Shown piece by piece: positions 1 to 5,730 of a DNA stretch of 5,730 bases. A program made the position numbers and the translations under genes. The stretch lies in assembly GCA_002389785.1 (NCBI GenBank), contig DGQS01000241.1, positions 1 to 5,730 on the forward strand. Reading direction: 5' to 3'. This DNA is from Bacteroidetes bacterium UBA4408 (lineage in GTDB: Bacteria; Bacteroidota; Bacteroidia; UBA4408). Within the stretch, counting starts at the first letter, position 1; every line of letters starts with the position of its first letter. The notes under the pieces are model-generated. The model was not told the DNA's origin. It did not search any database and saw only the letters and a list, made by a program, of their open reading frames with translations.

Positions 1-870
1 AGTTTTTGGACTGCCGAAGAAATTGACTTATCACCCGATGGGCAAGACTGGGAAAACAAATTAACTCCGGATGAAAAGCATTTTATAAAACATGTACTTG
101 CATTTTTTGCTGCCAGCGACGGTATTGTAAACGAAAACCTGGCGGTTAATTTTATGAATGAGGTACAATATCCTGAAGCTCGTTGTTTTTACGGCTTTCA
201 GATCATGATGGAAAACATTCACAGCGAAACATATTCGTTATTAATTGATACGTATATAAAAGACGCTAAGGAAAAAGACGGATTATTTCACGCCATTGAA
301 ACCTTAGATTGCGTGAAGAAAAAGGCTGAATGGGCATTGAAATGGATTAGCAACGGAAGTTTTGCTGAACGTTTAATTGCTTTTGCAGCGGTTGAAGGTA
401 TTTTCTTTTCAGGAAGTTTTTGCTCCATCTTCTGGCTCAAAAAGCGTGGCTTAATGCCGGGCTTGAGCTTCTCAAACGAACTCATCTCTCGCGATGAAGG
501 CTTACACTGCGATTTTGCCTGCTTGTTGTACGAACAATTACAAAACAAACTGGCCCCCTCCCGCGTAAGCGAAATCATTAAAAACGCGGTTGAAATTGAA
601 AAAGAGTTCGTAACCGACGCATTGCCCGTGCGCCTTATTGGTATGAATGCAGATTTAATGTGTCAGTACATTGAGTTTGTTGCCGACCGATTGCTGGTTG
701 CCCTAGGCTGCTCTAAAGTTTATAATGCTGCCAATCCATTTGATTTTATGGAGTTGATTTCGCTGCAAGGCAAAACCAATTTCTTCGAAAAACGAGTGGC
801 CGAGTACCAAAAAAGCGGTGTTATGGGCAAAAAAGAAGACAACGTTTTTACACTCGACGAAGATTTTTAG
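1..870 (+). CDS. nrdB: Class I ribonucleotide reductase, small (R2, radical-generating) subunit, 5'-truncated by the window edge
   Basis: This cytoplasmic subunit houses the diiron centre and stable tyrosyl radical that NrdA uses to reduce ribonucleotides. The reading frame is open from base 1, giving 289 residues before the TAG at 868-870; the Met at 154 is internal. Counting the first codon as residue 1, I see W3 and D9 ([10 protein letters not shown]), E71, H74 and radical tyrosine Y78 ([10 protein letters not shown]), E132 ([12 protein letters not shown]), and E166 and H169 ([10 protein letters not shown]). That is the full set of iron ligands plus the radical tyrosine of the eukaryote-like R2 family. 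Y269 (AEYQKSGV) matches the conserved C-terminal radical-transfer tyrosine, and the end FTLDEDF matches the R2 tail that docks onto the large subunit. The family is usually about 320-390 aa, so some tens of N-terminal residues lie outside the window. It precedes nrdA by 135 bases on the same strand and is probably co-transcribed with it. The identification is secure from motifs; the eukaryote-like placement comes from remembered mammalian R2 sequence. Confidence 0.97.
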   Translation, partial: SFWTAEEIDLSPDGQDWENKLTPDEKHFIKHVLAFFAASDGIVNENLAVNFMNEVQYPEARCFYGFQIMMENIHSETYSLLIDTYIKDAKEKDGLFHAIETLDCVKKKAEWALKWISNGSFAERLIAFAAVEGIFFSGSFCSIFWLKKRGLMPGLSFSNELISRDEGLHCDFACLLYEQLQNKLAPSRVSEIIKNAVEIEKEFVTDALPVRLIGMNADLMCQYIEFVADRLLVALGCSKVYNAANPFDFMELISLQGKTNFFEKRVAEYQKSGVMGKKEDNVFTLDEDF

Positions 871-882
871 AACCTTCTATAA

Positions 883-900
883 TACCTGATTTTACAGGTA
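883..900 (+). other. Short hairpin in the nrdB-nrdA gap
   Basis: TACCTG at 883-888 and CAGGTA at 895-900 form a perfect 6-bp stem around a 6-base loop, 12 bases after the nrdB stop. No T-run follows, so it is a poor terminator. It could be an mRNA processing or stability element in the nrdBA transcript, or chance. A second weak pair, GCAGTT (915-920) with AACTGC (933-938), lies just downstream. I see no clear Bacteroidota promoter (TTG about 20 bases before TAnnTTTG) or NrdR box in the 135-base gap. Confidence 0.25.
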
Positions 901-1005
901 GTATGGAATATCGGGCAGTTTCATTTAACGGTAACTGCAAGGAAGCTTTCGCTAAAAAAAGACACAACTAAAAAATTTATATATAAACTACTCTATCCTC
1001 CAAAG

Positions 1006-3387
1006 ATGTACGTAATAAAAAGAGATGGCAACAAAGAATCTGTAAAGTTTGATAAAATTACAGCCCGTATTCAAAAGCTTTGCTATGGACTAGATTCCAC
1101 CCATGTGAATCCGGTTCCTGTAGCTATGAAAGTAATTGAAGGAATTTATGAAGGAGTTACTACACACGAACTCGATAATTTAGCAGCCGAAATTGCTGCT
1201 TCGTTAACCACCACGCATCCTGATTATGCCCTGCTTGCATCGCGCATTGCTGTAAGTAACCTGCACAAAAGCACCAACAAATCGTTCTCAAAAACGATGG
1301 CTGCTTTGTACCATTATGTAGATAGCAAAACCGGTAAAAAGGCGCCGCTACTTGCAGATGACGTGCATGAAATAATTCAAAAAAATGCGCAATTACTCGA
1401 CTCAACAATCATTTACGACCGAGATTTTGGATACGACTATTTTGGATTTAAAACCTTGGAGCGCTCTTATTTGATGAAGCTCGACGGAAAAGTTGCTGAA
1501 CGTCCTCAACACATGTTGATGCGTGTATCGGTTGGAATTCATAAAGAAGATATTGATGCAGCTATTGAAACCTATCATTTAATGAGCGAGCGTTGGTTTA
1601 CTCATGCTACGCCAACCTTGTTTAACGCCGGAACACCCAAACCTCAAATGTCGTCGTGCTTTTTGCTTACCATGAAAGACGATAGCATTGAAGGCATTTA
1701 CGATACTTTAAAACAAACTGCAAAAATTTCGCAATCGGCCGGAGGAATTGGTTTGGCCATTCACAACATTCGCGCAACCGGCTCCTACATTCGCGGAACC
1801 AATGGTACCTCAAACGGAATTATTCCCATGTTACGCGTATTCAACGATACCGCGCGATACGTGGATCAAGGAGGAGGAAAACGCAAAGGTAGTTTTGCCA
1901 TTTATTTAGAGCCTTGGCATGCCGATATTTTTGAATTCCTTGATTTACGTAAGAATCACGGAAAGGAAGAAATTCGTGCCCGCGATTTATTTACCGCCAT
2001 GTGGACTCCCGATTTATTTATGAAACGCGTGGAAGAAAACGGCGAATGGAGTTTGTTTTGCCCCAATGAAGCACCCGGTTTATCTGAATGCTATGGTGCC
2101 GAATTTGATAAACTCTATACCAAATATGAAAAAGAAGGACGTGCCCGTAAAACAATAAAGGCGCAAGACTTATGGTTTGCCATACTCGATTCTCAAATTG
2201 AAACCGGTAATCCGTACATGTTGTATAAAGATGCCTGCAACGAAAAATCGAATCAAAAAAACCTTGGTACCATTAAATCATCTAACCTGTGTACCGAAAT
2301 TTTAGAGTATACCTCAAGCGACGAAGTTGCTGTTTGTAACTTAGCATCCATAGCACTTCCACGCTTTGTTGAGGGAGGAAAATTTGACCATCAAAAATTG
2401 TTTGATGTTACTTATGTAATCACCAAAAACTTAAATAAGGTAATCGACCGAAATTATTATCCTGTACCTGAAGCACGCAACAGCAACATGAAGCACCGTC
2501 CAATTGGTATTGGTGTTCAGGGCTTGGCCGATGCATTTATTTTATTGCGTTTGGCATTTGATTCGCCTGAGGCAGCTAAACTCAACAGCGAAATATTTGA
2601 AACCATTTACTATGCTTCAATGACCGCTTCTAAGGATTTAGCAAAGTTGGATGGGCCTTACGAAAGCTATCCCGGCTCACCGGTATCGAAAGGAATATTT
2701 CAGTACGACATGTGGAATGTTACACCGAGTCCACGTTGGGAATGGGATATTTTAAAGGAAGAAGTACAAAAATACGGAGTACGCAACTCCTTGTTGTTAG
2801 CCCCTATGCCAACTGCAAGCACTTCGCAGATACTTGGGAACAATGAATGTTTTGAACCCTACACTTCCAACATTTATTCACGTCGTGTACTCAGTGGAGA
2901 ATTTGCTATCGTAAACAAGCACTTGTTGAAAGACCTGGTAAAACTGGGACTATGGAACGATAAATTAAAAAATAGCATTATAGCAGCTAACGGTTCAATA
3001 CAAGATATCAACGAAATTCCGGATAACATTAAAGAGTTGTACAAAACTGTTTGGGAAATAAAGCAAAAGGCAATTATCGATATGGCAGCCGATAGAGGAG
3101 CTTACATTTGCCATTCGCAATCGTTGAACTTGTTTATTCAGAATGCCAATTTTGCGAAGCTTACCAGCATGCATTTTTACACTTGGAAAAAAGGCTTAAA
3201 AACCGGTATGTACTACTTACGCACAAAGGCTGCTGCCGATGCTATTAAGTTTACTGTAGAAAAACAAGCAGAAGAACAATTTGCACCGGTGATGAGCAAC
3301 GATTCAAAAGTTAGCGAAGAAGAACGCATGGCCGAAATTAGCTGCTCACTCGACAATCCGGAAGGGTGTGAGGCTTGTGGGTCATAA
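1006..3387 (+). CDS. nrdA: Class I ribonucleotide reductase, large (R1, catalytic) subunit alpha
   Basis: This is the catalytic and allosteric subunit that converts NDPs to dNDPs, working with the NrdB encoded just upstream. It is 793 aa, almost the length of human R1 (792 aa), and collinear with it from end to end. Residues 1-92 form the ATP-cone activity domain (MYVIKRDG start, D57 in HELDNLA). An R1 N-terminal domain follows at roughly 140-212, and the ten-stranded catalytic barrel at about 215-740. Active-site residues visible are C218 and C444 (the redox pair), the N427-x-C429-x-E431 motif with the thiyl-radical cysteine, and the radical-transfer pair Y736-Y737 (GMYYLRT). D226 sits at the substrate-specificity site. 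The flexible tail ends CEACGS, with C788 and C791 as the pair reduced by thioredoxin or glutaredoxin. The ATG at 1006 is chosen because MYVIKRDG is the usual family N-terminus. No Shine-Dalgarno precedes it, as is normal in Bacteroidota. No insertion, intein or missing catalytic residue is seen. Confidence 0.98.
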   Translation: MYVIKRDGNKESVKFDKITARIQKLCYGLDSTHVNPVPVAMKVIEGIYEGVTTHELDNLAAEIAASLTTTHPDYALLASRIAVSNLHKSTNKSFSKTMAALYHYVDSKTGKKAPLLADDVHEIIQKNAQLLDSTIIYDRDFGYDYFGFKTLERSYLMKLDGKVAERPQHMLMRVSVGIHKEDIDAAIETYHLMSERWFTHATPTLFNAGTPKPQMSSCFLLTMKDDSIEGIYDTLKQTAKISQSAGGIGLAIHNIRATGSYIRGTNGTSNGIIPMLRVFNDTARYVDQGGGKRKGSFAIYLEPWHADIFEFLDLRKNHGKEEIRARDLFTAMWTPDLFMKRVEENGEWSLFCPNEAPGLSECYGAEFDKLYTKYEKEGRARKTIKAQDLWFAILDSQIETGNPYMLYKDACNEKSNQKNLGTIKSSNLCTEILEYTSSDEVAVCNLASIALPRFVEGGKFDHQKLFDVTYVITKNLNKVIDRNYYPVPEARNSNMKHRPIGIGVQGLADAFILLRLAFDSPEAAKLNSEIFETIYYASMTASKDLAKLDGPYESYPGSPVSKGIFQYDMWNVTPSPRWEWDILKEEVQKYGVRNSLLLAPMPTASTSQILGNNECFEPYTSNIYSRRVLSGEFAIVNKHLLKDLVKLGLWNDKLKNSIIAANGSIQDINEIPDNIKELYKTVWEIKQKAIIDMAADRGAYICHSQSLNLFIQNANFAKLTSMHFYTWKKGLKTGMYYLRTKAAADAIKFTVEKQAEEQFAPVMSNDSKVSEEERMAEISCSLDNPEGCEACGS

Positions 3388-3405
3388 AGTTTACTTGTAT
3401 TAAAT

Positions 3406-3442
3406 AAAATCCCTGATGTGTATTTAACATCAGGGATTTTTT
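3406..3442 (+). terminator. Strong intrinsic terminator after nrdA
   Basis: The arms at 3406-3419 and 3427-3440 pair over about 14 bp, with the core ATCCCTGATG against CATCAGGGAT. A 7-base loop (3420-3426) separates them and a run of six T (3437-3442) follows. It begins 18 bases after the nrdA stop codon, so it ends the nrdBA transcript. The A-rich upstream flank would also let it act on transcripts from the other strand, but no opposing gene is visible. Confidence 0.93.
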
Positions 3443-3513
3443 GTTGCCGAAATCGTTGAAAAATATAAATAGCAATTAAAGGTCACAAAGCAATCCTACA
3501 ACCGGTAAATTTT

Positions 3514-3544
3514 TTGATACCCTTTCGAATTAGCAAAATATTTG
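3514..3544 (+). promoter_or_regulatory. Possible Bacteroidota-type promoter for the secreted-protein gene
   Basis: TTG at 3514-3516 (inside a T-rich stretch) and ATATTTG at 3538-3544 are separated by about 21 bases, loosely resembling the Bacteroidota pattern of TTG, about 19-22 bases, then TAnnTTTG. The TTTG half fits but the TA is not at the right distance. It lies about 38 bases before the ATG at 3582 and after the nrdA terminator, where a promoter is expected. The rest of 3443-3581 shows nothing I can name. Confidence 0.22.
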
Positions 3545-3581
3545 CTTACATTCGTTACTAGTATTCACTAAAATTACTGCT

Positions 3582-3665
3582 ATGAAAAAACTATTGACTT
3601 TTAATCTGCTCTGCTTTTTTGTAAATAGAACAAGTAGTAATCTTTACCCCCCCCTACGGGAATAA
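3582..3665 (+). pseudogene. Orphaned signal-peptide start (27 codons) of the interrupted secreted-protein gene
   Basis: The ATG at 3582 begins MKKLLTFNLLCFF, a textbook Sec signal-peptide start with two lysines followed by hydrophobic residues. The frame then turns polar (VNRTSSNLYPPLRE) and stops at TAA 3663-3665. The large ORF downstream is in a different frame and begins with the missing rest of a signal peptide. Joining codon 3618-3620 (TTT) directly to GCT at 3724 would read MKKLLTFNLLCFF then AYIIFYPTVLSFSQ then NP, a plausible signal of about 27 residues. I therefore infer that this is the original start of the gene at 3706-5730, separated from it by 103 bases. A stand-alone 27-aa peptide is possible but less likely. 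Confidence 0.55.
3647..3654 (+). repeat. Homopolymer run of eight C
   Basis: Eight consecutive C occur in an otherwise AT-rich stretch, within the frame that starts at 3582. Adding one C (or losing two) moves that frame into one that stays open to 3773 instead of stopping at 3663. Poly-C runs of this length slip during replication and are classic phase-variation tracts, but they are also a common site of sequencing errors. Confidence 0.9.
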
Positions 3666-3692
3666 GTGTTTTAAGATCAAATTGCAATTCTA

Positions 3693-3723
3693 AATTACCT
3701 AGTAATTGGATTTTTTTTTTTTT
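3693..3723 (+). terminator. AT-rich hairpin followed by T13, terminator-like
   Basis: AATTAC (3693-3698) pairs with GTAATT (3702-3707) around a CTA loop; GGA and then thirteen T follow. The shape is that of an intrinsic terminator, but the stem is only 6 bp and mostly A-T, so efficiency would be low. If active, it would cut transcription from any promoter upstream of 3582 before the main ORF. Confidence 0.25.
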
Positions 3724-5730
3724 GCTTATATCATTTTTTACCCAACAGTTTTATCATTTTCACAGAACCCTTTAGCATCCCCACCACCAACTAATATAGC
3801 CGCTAGCACAGGAATTTCTCCTCCAATTAACAATTTTAGAGGCATGTATGTTAGCAAAGCTGATATTTTGATTAAAGAAATAAAAATCAATAACAACATT
3901 TACGATAACTTAGGAAACGGCACTCCAAAAACAAAAGAAATGTTTCGTTATGCAGTAGATAATTACTTTACTTACATTGCGATTTACTCATTAGCAAAAG
4001 CGAATCCAGCATCTTCTTCTGATGATAACCCTTTGATAGGAAACTCAACATACGCAGCTGCAATAAGAAGCTTTTTATCTGCAGCGCATCAAAAGGGAAT
4101 TAAAGTTGGTTTTGTAGTTGTTAGCGCTCAAGCTATTCTTGGTAATAATGTACCAAATGGAAGTACAGGTGGTATTATGAACTTTAAAACTTCTGAATTT
4201 TTTTATGACTTTTCGGCTGATTTATTACCCGGCAACTGCACTTATAATGCTGCTAGAATAGACCAAAATAATGGCTCTCCAACTTTTGAAGCAAAAGGAG
4301 ATTTGCCAGCGAACATTGTTATTAATCCTGACACGTTGGATTATTTTAATGTAAATCGCTCGGAAATGATAAAACAAGCTTTAAGGTTATTGCAATACAG
4401 TTATGAAACAAAAGCGTTTTTAGCTTCAATGCCAGTTGATGAGGGTGATGAAGAACCAATTGATGAAGGTGAAGGACGAATGGTTTATGAGTATGGAATA
4501 AACAAGCCGGTTGCTAACAAAGTACCCCCACTTAAAGATTATTTATTTGATTTCATAAGTTTGGAATACGAATATTGGAATCATGCCGAATATGATAAAT
4601 TCGCGTATGTTCCCAATTGCACGAATTGTGAACAACCTAACATTATTTCAAGGAGAAGAGTTGCTTGGAACACCTTTGTTGATATAAGTGATGCAATTTT
4701 TTACGTATATAAAAAAATGTGTTCGCAAATAAATACAGAACTAGAGTTTGTTTTAATAGCTCCCACAATTACCGACCCGAATATTCCAACTTATAATCCT
4801 GCAGAAGGTTTCTTTGACCCAAATTGGGGAGAAATTCCACCTTCGGAAGCACAAGTTGCTTTTGTCACTAAATACTATAATCGGGTTTTACTTACAAGTT
4901 ACAAAAATGGTACAGCTAGCAGTGTAAGTAATAGTATAAGCAGAACCGCGGATGCTCAAACTATATTTGCACAAAATCAAGGTACTGTTGGCAGTAACCG
5001 AAACTTAATTGTTCCCCTTTTTTCAGCAGAAGATGCGCTTGAAATAAGACATGACTTTGGCGACCAGTCAGCTTATATTGAAACTAATGTAACATCAAAT
5101 TGTTCAGCTCCTCCTTGTACAACTTTTACCAGCCAAGGATTTTACGGCAAATTATTAAAAAAAACACCTCCTGATGCTTTATTGAACTATAGCCATCCTC
5201 TACTTACAAACCCTTCGCACGGCTTAGGCGGATGGGGGGATAACCCTTATTTAGGTAATTCCTTGGCTTATTTTGAACATGAATTTTTGGCTCAAACACT
5301 TGAGGGTACACCAACCAATAATGGTGGTAATGGGTGCAATTGCGACCCCTATAATTTAATACCGAGCCCTTGTTTTTTTAATAATTCGTATAATGAAATT
5401 GCAGGTTATATGTGGTTTAAGTACGAGTTTTTAAATAATCCTTTTCGCACTCCAACTGAATATCATCGTTTATTAAATACGAATAGTGAATTCACAACCA
5501 TGGGATCGGCTGTAGTTTATTATAAAAACTTCGTTAATGAATTATGTATTACATTTGAAGAAACAGCAATAAACCATCCCTCACATTTGAAAATTTTTGA
5601 TGTAAGCGGTAAGATGGTTCTTACCAAAAATCTGGTTGAAGCCGAAACAACAATTTCCTTAGCGAGTTTAGTTTCTGGTTTGTATGTCTACTCAATTACT
5701 TCAAATACTGAACAAAAAACAGGTAAAATT
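3706..5730 (+). CDS. Large secreted protein of unknown function with a T9SS-type C-terminal sorting tail; start uncertain, runs off the window end
   Basis: Frame 1 is open from after the TAA at 3703 to base 5730, about 675 codons with no stop; too long to be chance. Counting TTG 3706 as residue 1, residues 3-20 (FFFFAYIIFYPTVLSFSQ) look like the hydrophobic core and cleavage region of a Sec signal. A proline-rich linker follows (LASPPPTN), then the folded body. Strand-like segments alternate with helices: FRGMYVSKADILI (44-56), YIAIYSLA (90-97), GIKVGFVVVS (131-140), FDFISLEYEYW (281-291), ELEFVLIAPT (345-354), NLIVPLFS (433-440). This suggests a TIM-barrel, perhaps glycosidase-like, but I recognise no family. 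An acidic segment (4438-4476) and paired cysteines (codons 4618/4627, 5101/5116, 5335/5341/5371) suit an extracellular protein. The last 50 residues (LKIFDVSGKMVL, then SGLYVYSI, KTGKI) resemble the T9SS type A sorting tail, so the stop should lie within a few codons past the window. The start is unresolved: TTG 3706 lacks a charged N-terminus, ATG 3844 would discard the signal, and ATG 3582 is out of frame. Confidence 0.8.
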   Translation, partial: MDFFFFAYIIFYPTVLSFSQNPLASPPPTNIAASTGISPPINNFRGMYVSKADILIKEIKINNNIYDNLGNGTPKTKEMFRYAVDNYFTYIAIYSLAKANPASSSDDNPLIGNSTYAAAIRSFLSAAHQKGIKVGFVVVSAQAILGNNVPNGSTGGIMNFKTSEFFYDFSADLLPGNCTYNAARIDQNNGSPTFEAKGDLPANIVINPDTLDYFNVNRSEMIKQALRLLQYSYETKAFLASMPVDEGDEEPIDEGEGRMVYEYGINKPVANKVPPLKDYLFDFISLEYEYWNHAEYDKFAYVPNCTNCEQPNIISRRRVAWNTFVDISDAIFYVYKKMCSQINTELEFVLIAPTITDPNIPTYNPAEGFFDPNWGEIPPSEAQVAFVTKYYNRVLLTSYKNGTASSVSNSISRTADAQTIFAQNQGTVGSNRNLIVPLFSAEDALEIRHDFGDQSAYIETNVTSNCSAPPCTTFTSQGFYGKLLKKTPPDALLNYSHPLLTNPSHGLGGWGDNPYLGNSLAYFEHEFLAQTLEGTPTNNGGNGCNCDPYNLIPSPCFFNNSYNEIAGYMWFKYEFLNNPFRTPTEYHRLLNTNSEFTTMGSAVVYYKNFVNELCITFEETAINHPSHLKIFDVSGKMVLTKNLVEAETTISLASLVSGLYVYSITSNTEQKTGKI
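3711..3723 (+). repeat. Homopolymer run of thirteen T
   Basis: Thirteen T encode the phenylalanines at the start of the hydrophobic segment of the downstream ORF. Any length change that is not a multiple of three changes which upstream frame feeds the main ORF. Runs this long are unstable in replication, can cause RNA polymerase slippage, and are error-prone in sequencing. Confidence 0.9.

Larger units (their letters stand above)
3615..3724 (+). other. Frame-breaking segment inside the signal-peptide region, bounded by TTTTTTG repeats
   Basis: TTTTTTG occurs at 3615-3621 and again at 3718-3724, one copy at each edge of the segment that separates the two signal-peptide halves. Removing one repeat plus the sequence between them (103 bases, not a multiple of three) fuses the halves in frame. 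The segment contains C8 (3647-3654), the palindrome AATTGCAATT (3679-3688), a hairpin (3693-3707) and T13 (3711-3723). TAGTAAT occurs twice inside it, at 3635-3641 and 3700-3706. It encodes no recognisable protein and has no obvious terminal inverted repeats. It could be a small insertion, a hypervariable tract or an assembly error; because one repeat copy is just part of the T-run, the repeat evidence for a true insertion is weak. Confidence 0.45.

Noticed and set aside
288..578. 96-codon open frame on the minus strand within nrdB
   Set aside because: It lies wholly inside strongly conserved nrdB coding sequence; the translation has no recognisable motif and is a frame shadow.
961..990. Possible NrdR box before nrdA (ACACAACTA followed by an AT-rich stretch)
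   Set aside because: Only a partial half-site resembles ACACWATATATTGTGT; there is no second half or paired box.
1160..1408. 82-codon open frame on the minus strand within nrdA
   Set aside because: It is antisense to the conserved ATP-cone region of nrdA and has no recognisable product.
3621..3723. Intron-like look of the interrupting segment (GT start, pyrimidine tract near its end)
   Set aside because: There is no AG at the 3' end, the context is bacterial, and 103 bases is far too short for a group I or II intron.
3615..3724. Insertion sequence or MITE remnant
   Set aside because: No terminal inverted repeats or transposase fragment are visible, and one flanking repeat copy is only part of the T-run.
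3844..5730. ATG 3844 as the true start of the secreted protein
   Set aside because: It is the first in-frame ATG, but it would remove the upstream signal-like sequence and give a T9SS-tailed protein no way through the inner membrane; conserved-looking frame 1 sequence continues upstream of it.

Overview
This window reads as a piece of a Bacteroidota chromosome (Flavobacteriales/Chitinophagales/Cytophagales-like; I cannot be more exact). The evidence is an AT-rich base composition, no Shine-Dalgarno sequence before nrdA, eukaryote-like class I ribonucleotide reductase (RNR) subunits of a kind common in this phylum, and a long exported protein whose end looks like a type IX secretion system (T9SS) C-terminal sorting domain.

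Layout, all on the + strand. Positions 1-870 hold nrdB, the RNR small subunit, lacking its N-terminus because the window starts inside it. A 135-base gap follows with no convincing promoter. Positions 1006-3387 hold complete nrdA, the RNR large subunit (793 aa). A strong intrinsic terminator at 3406-3442 closes the nrdBA unit. Together NrdA and NrdB reduce ribonucleoside diphosphates to deoxyribonucleotides; every catalytic, radical-transfer and metal-ligand residue I could check is present.

From about 3500 to the window end lies a second, unrelated unit. An ATG at 3582 starts a typical signal-peptide beginning (MKKLLTFNLLCFF), but that frame stops at 3663-3665. A different frame is then open from 3706 to the last base, about 675 codons with no stop. 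It begins with the second half of a signal peptide (AYIIFYPTVLSFSQ) and ends in a T9SS-tail-like sequence. Joining position 3620 directly to 3724 restores one smooth signal peptide. The intervening 103 bases contain a run of eight C, an AT-rich hairpin and a run of thirteen T, and are flanked by TTTTTTG direct repeats.

The gene is therefore either interrupted, switchable through its homopolymer runs, or affected by homopolymer or assembly errors; the sequence alone cannot decide. The secreted protein itself resembles no family I recognise with confidence. I see no CRISPR array, tRNA, rRNA, insertion sequence or transposase.
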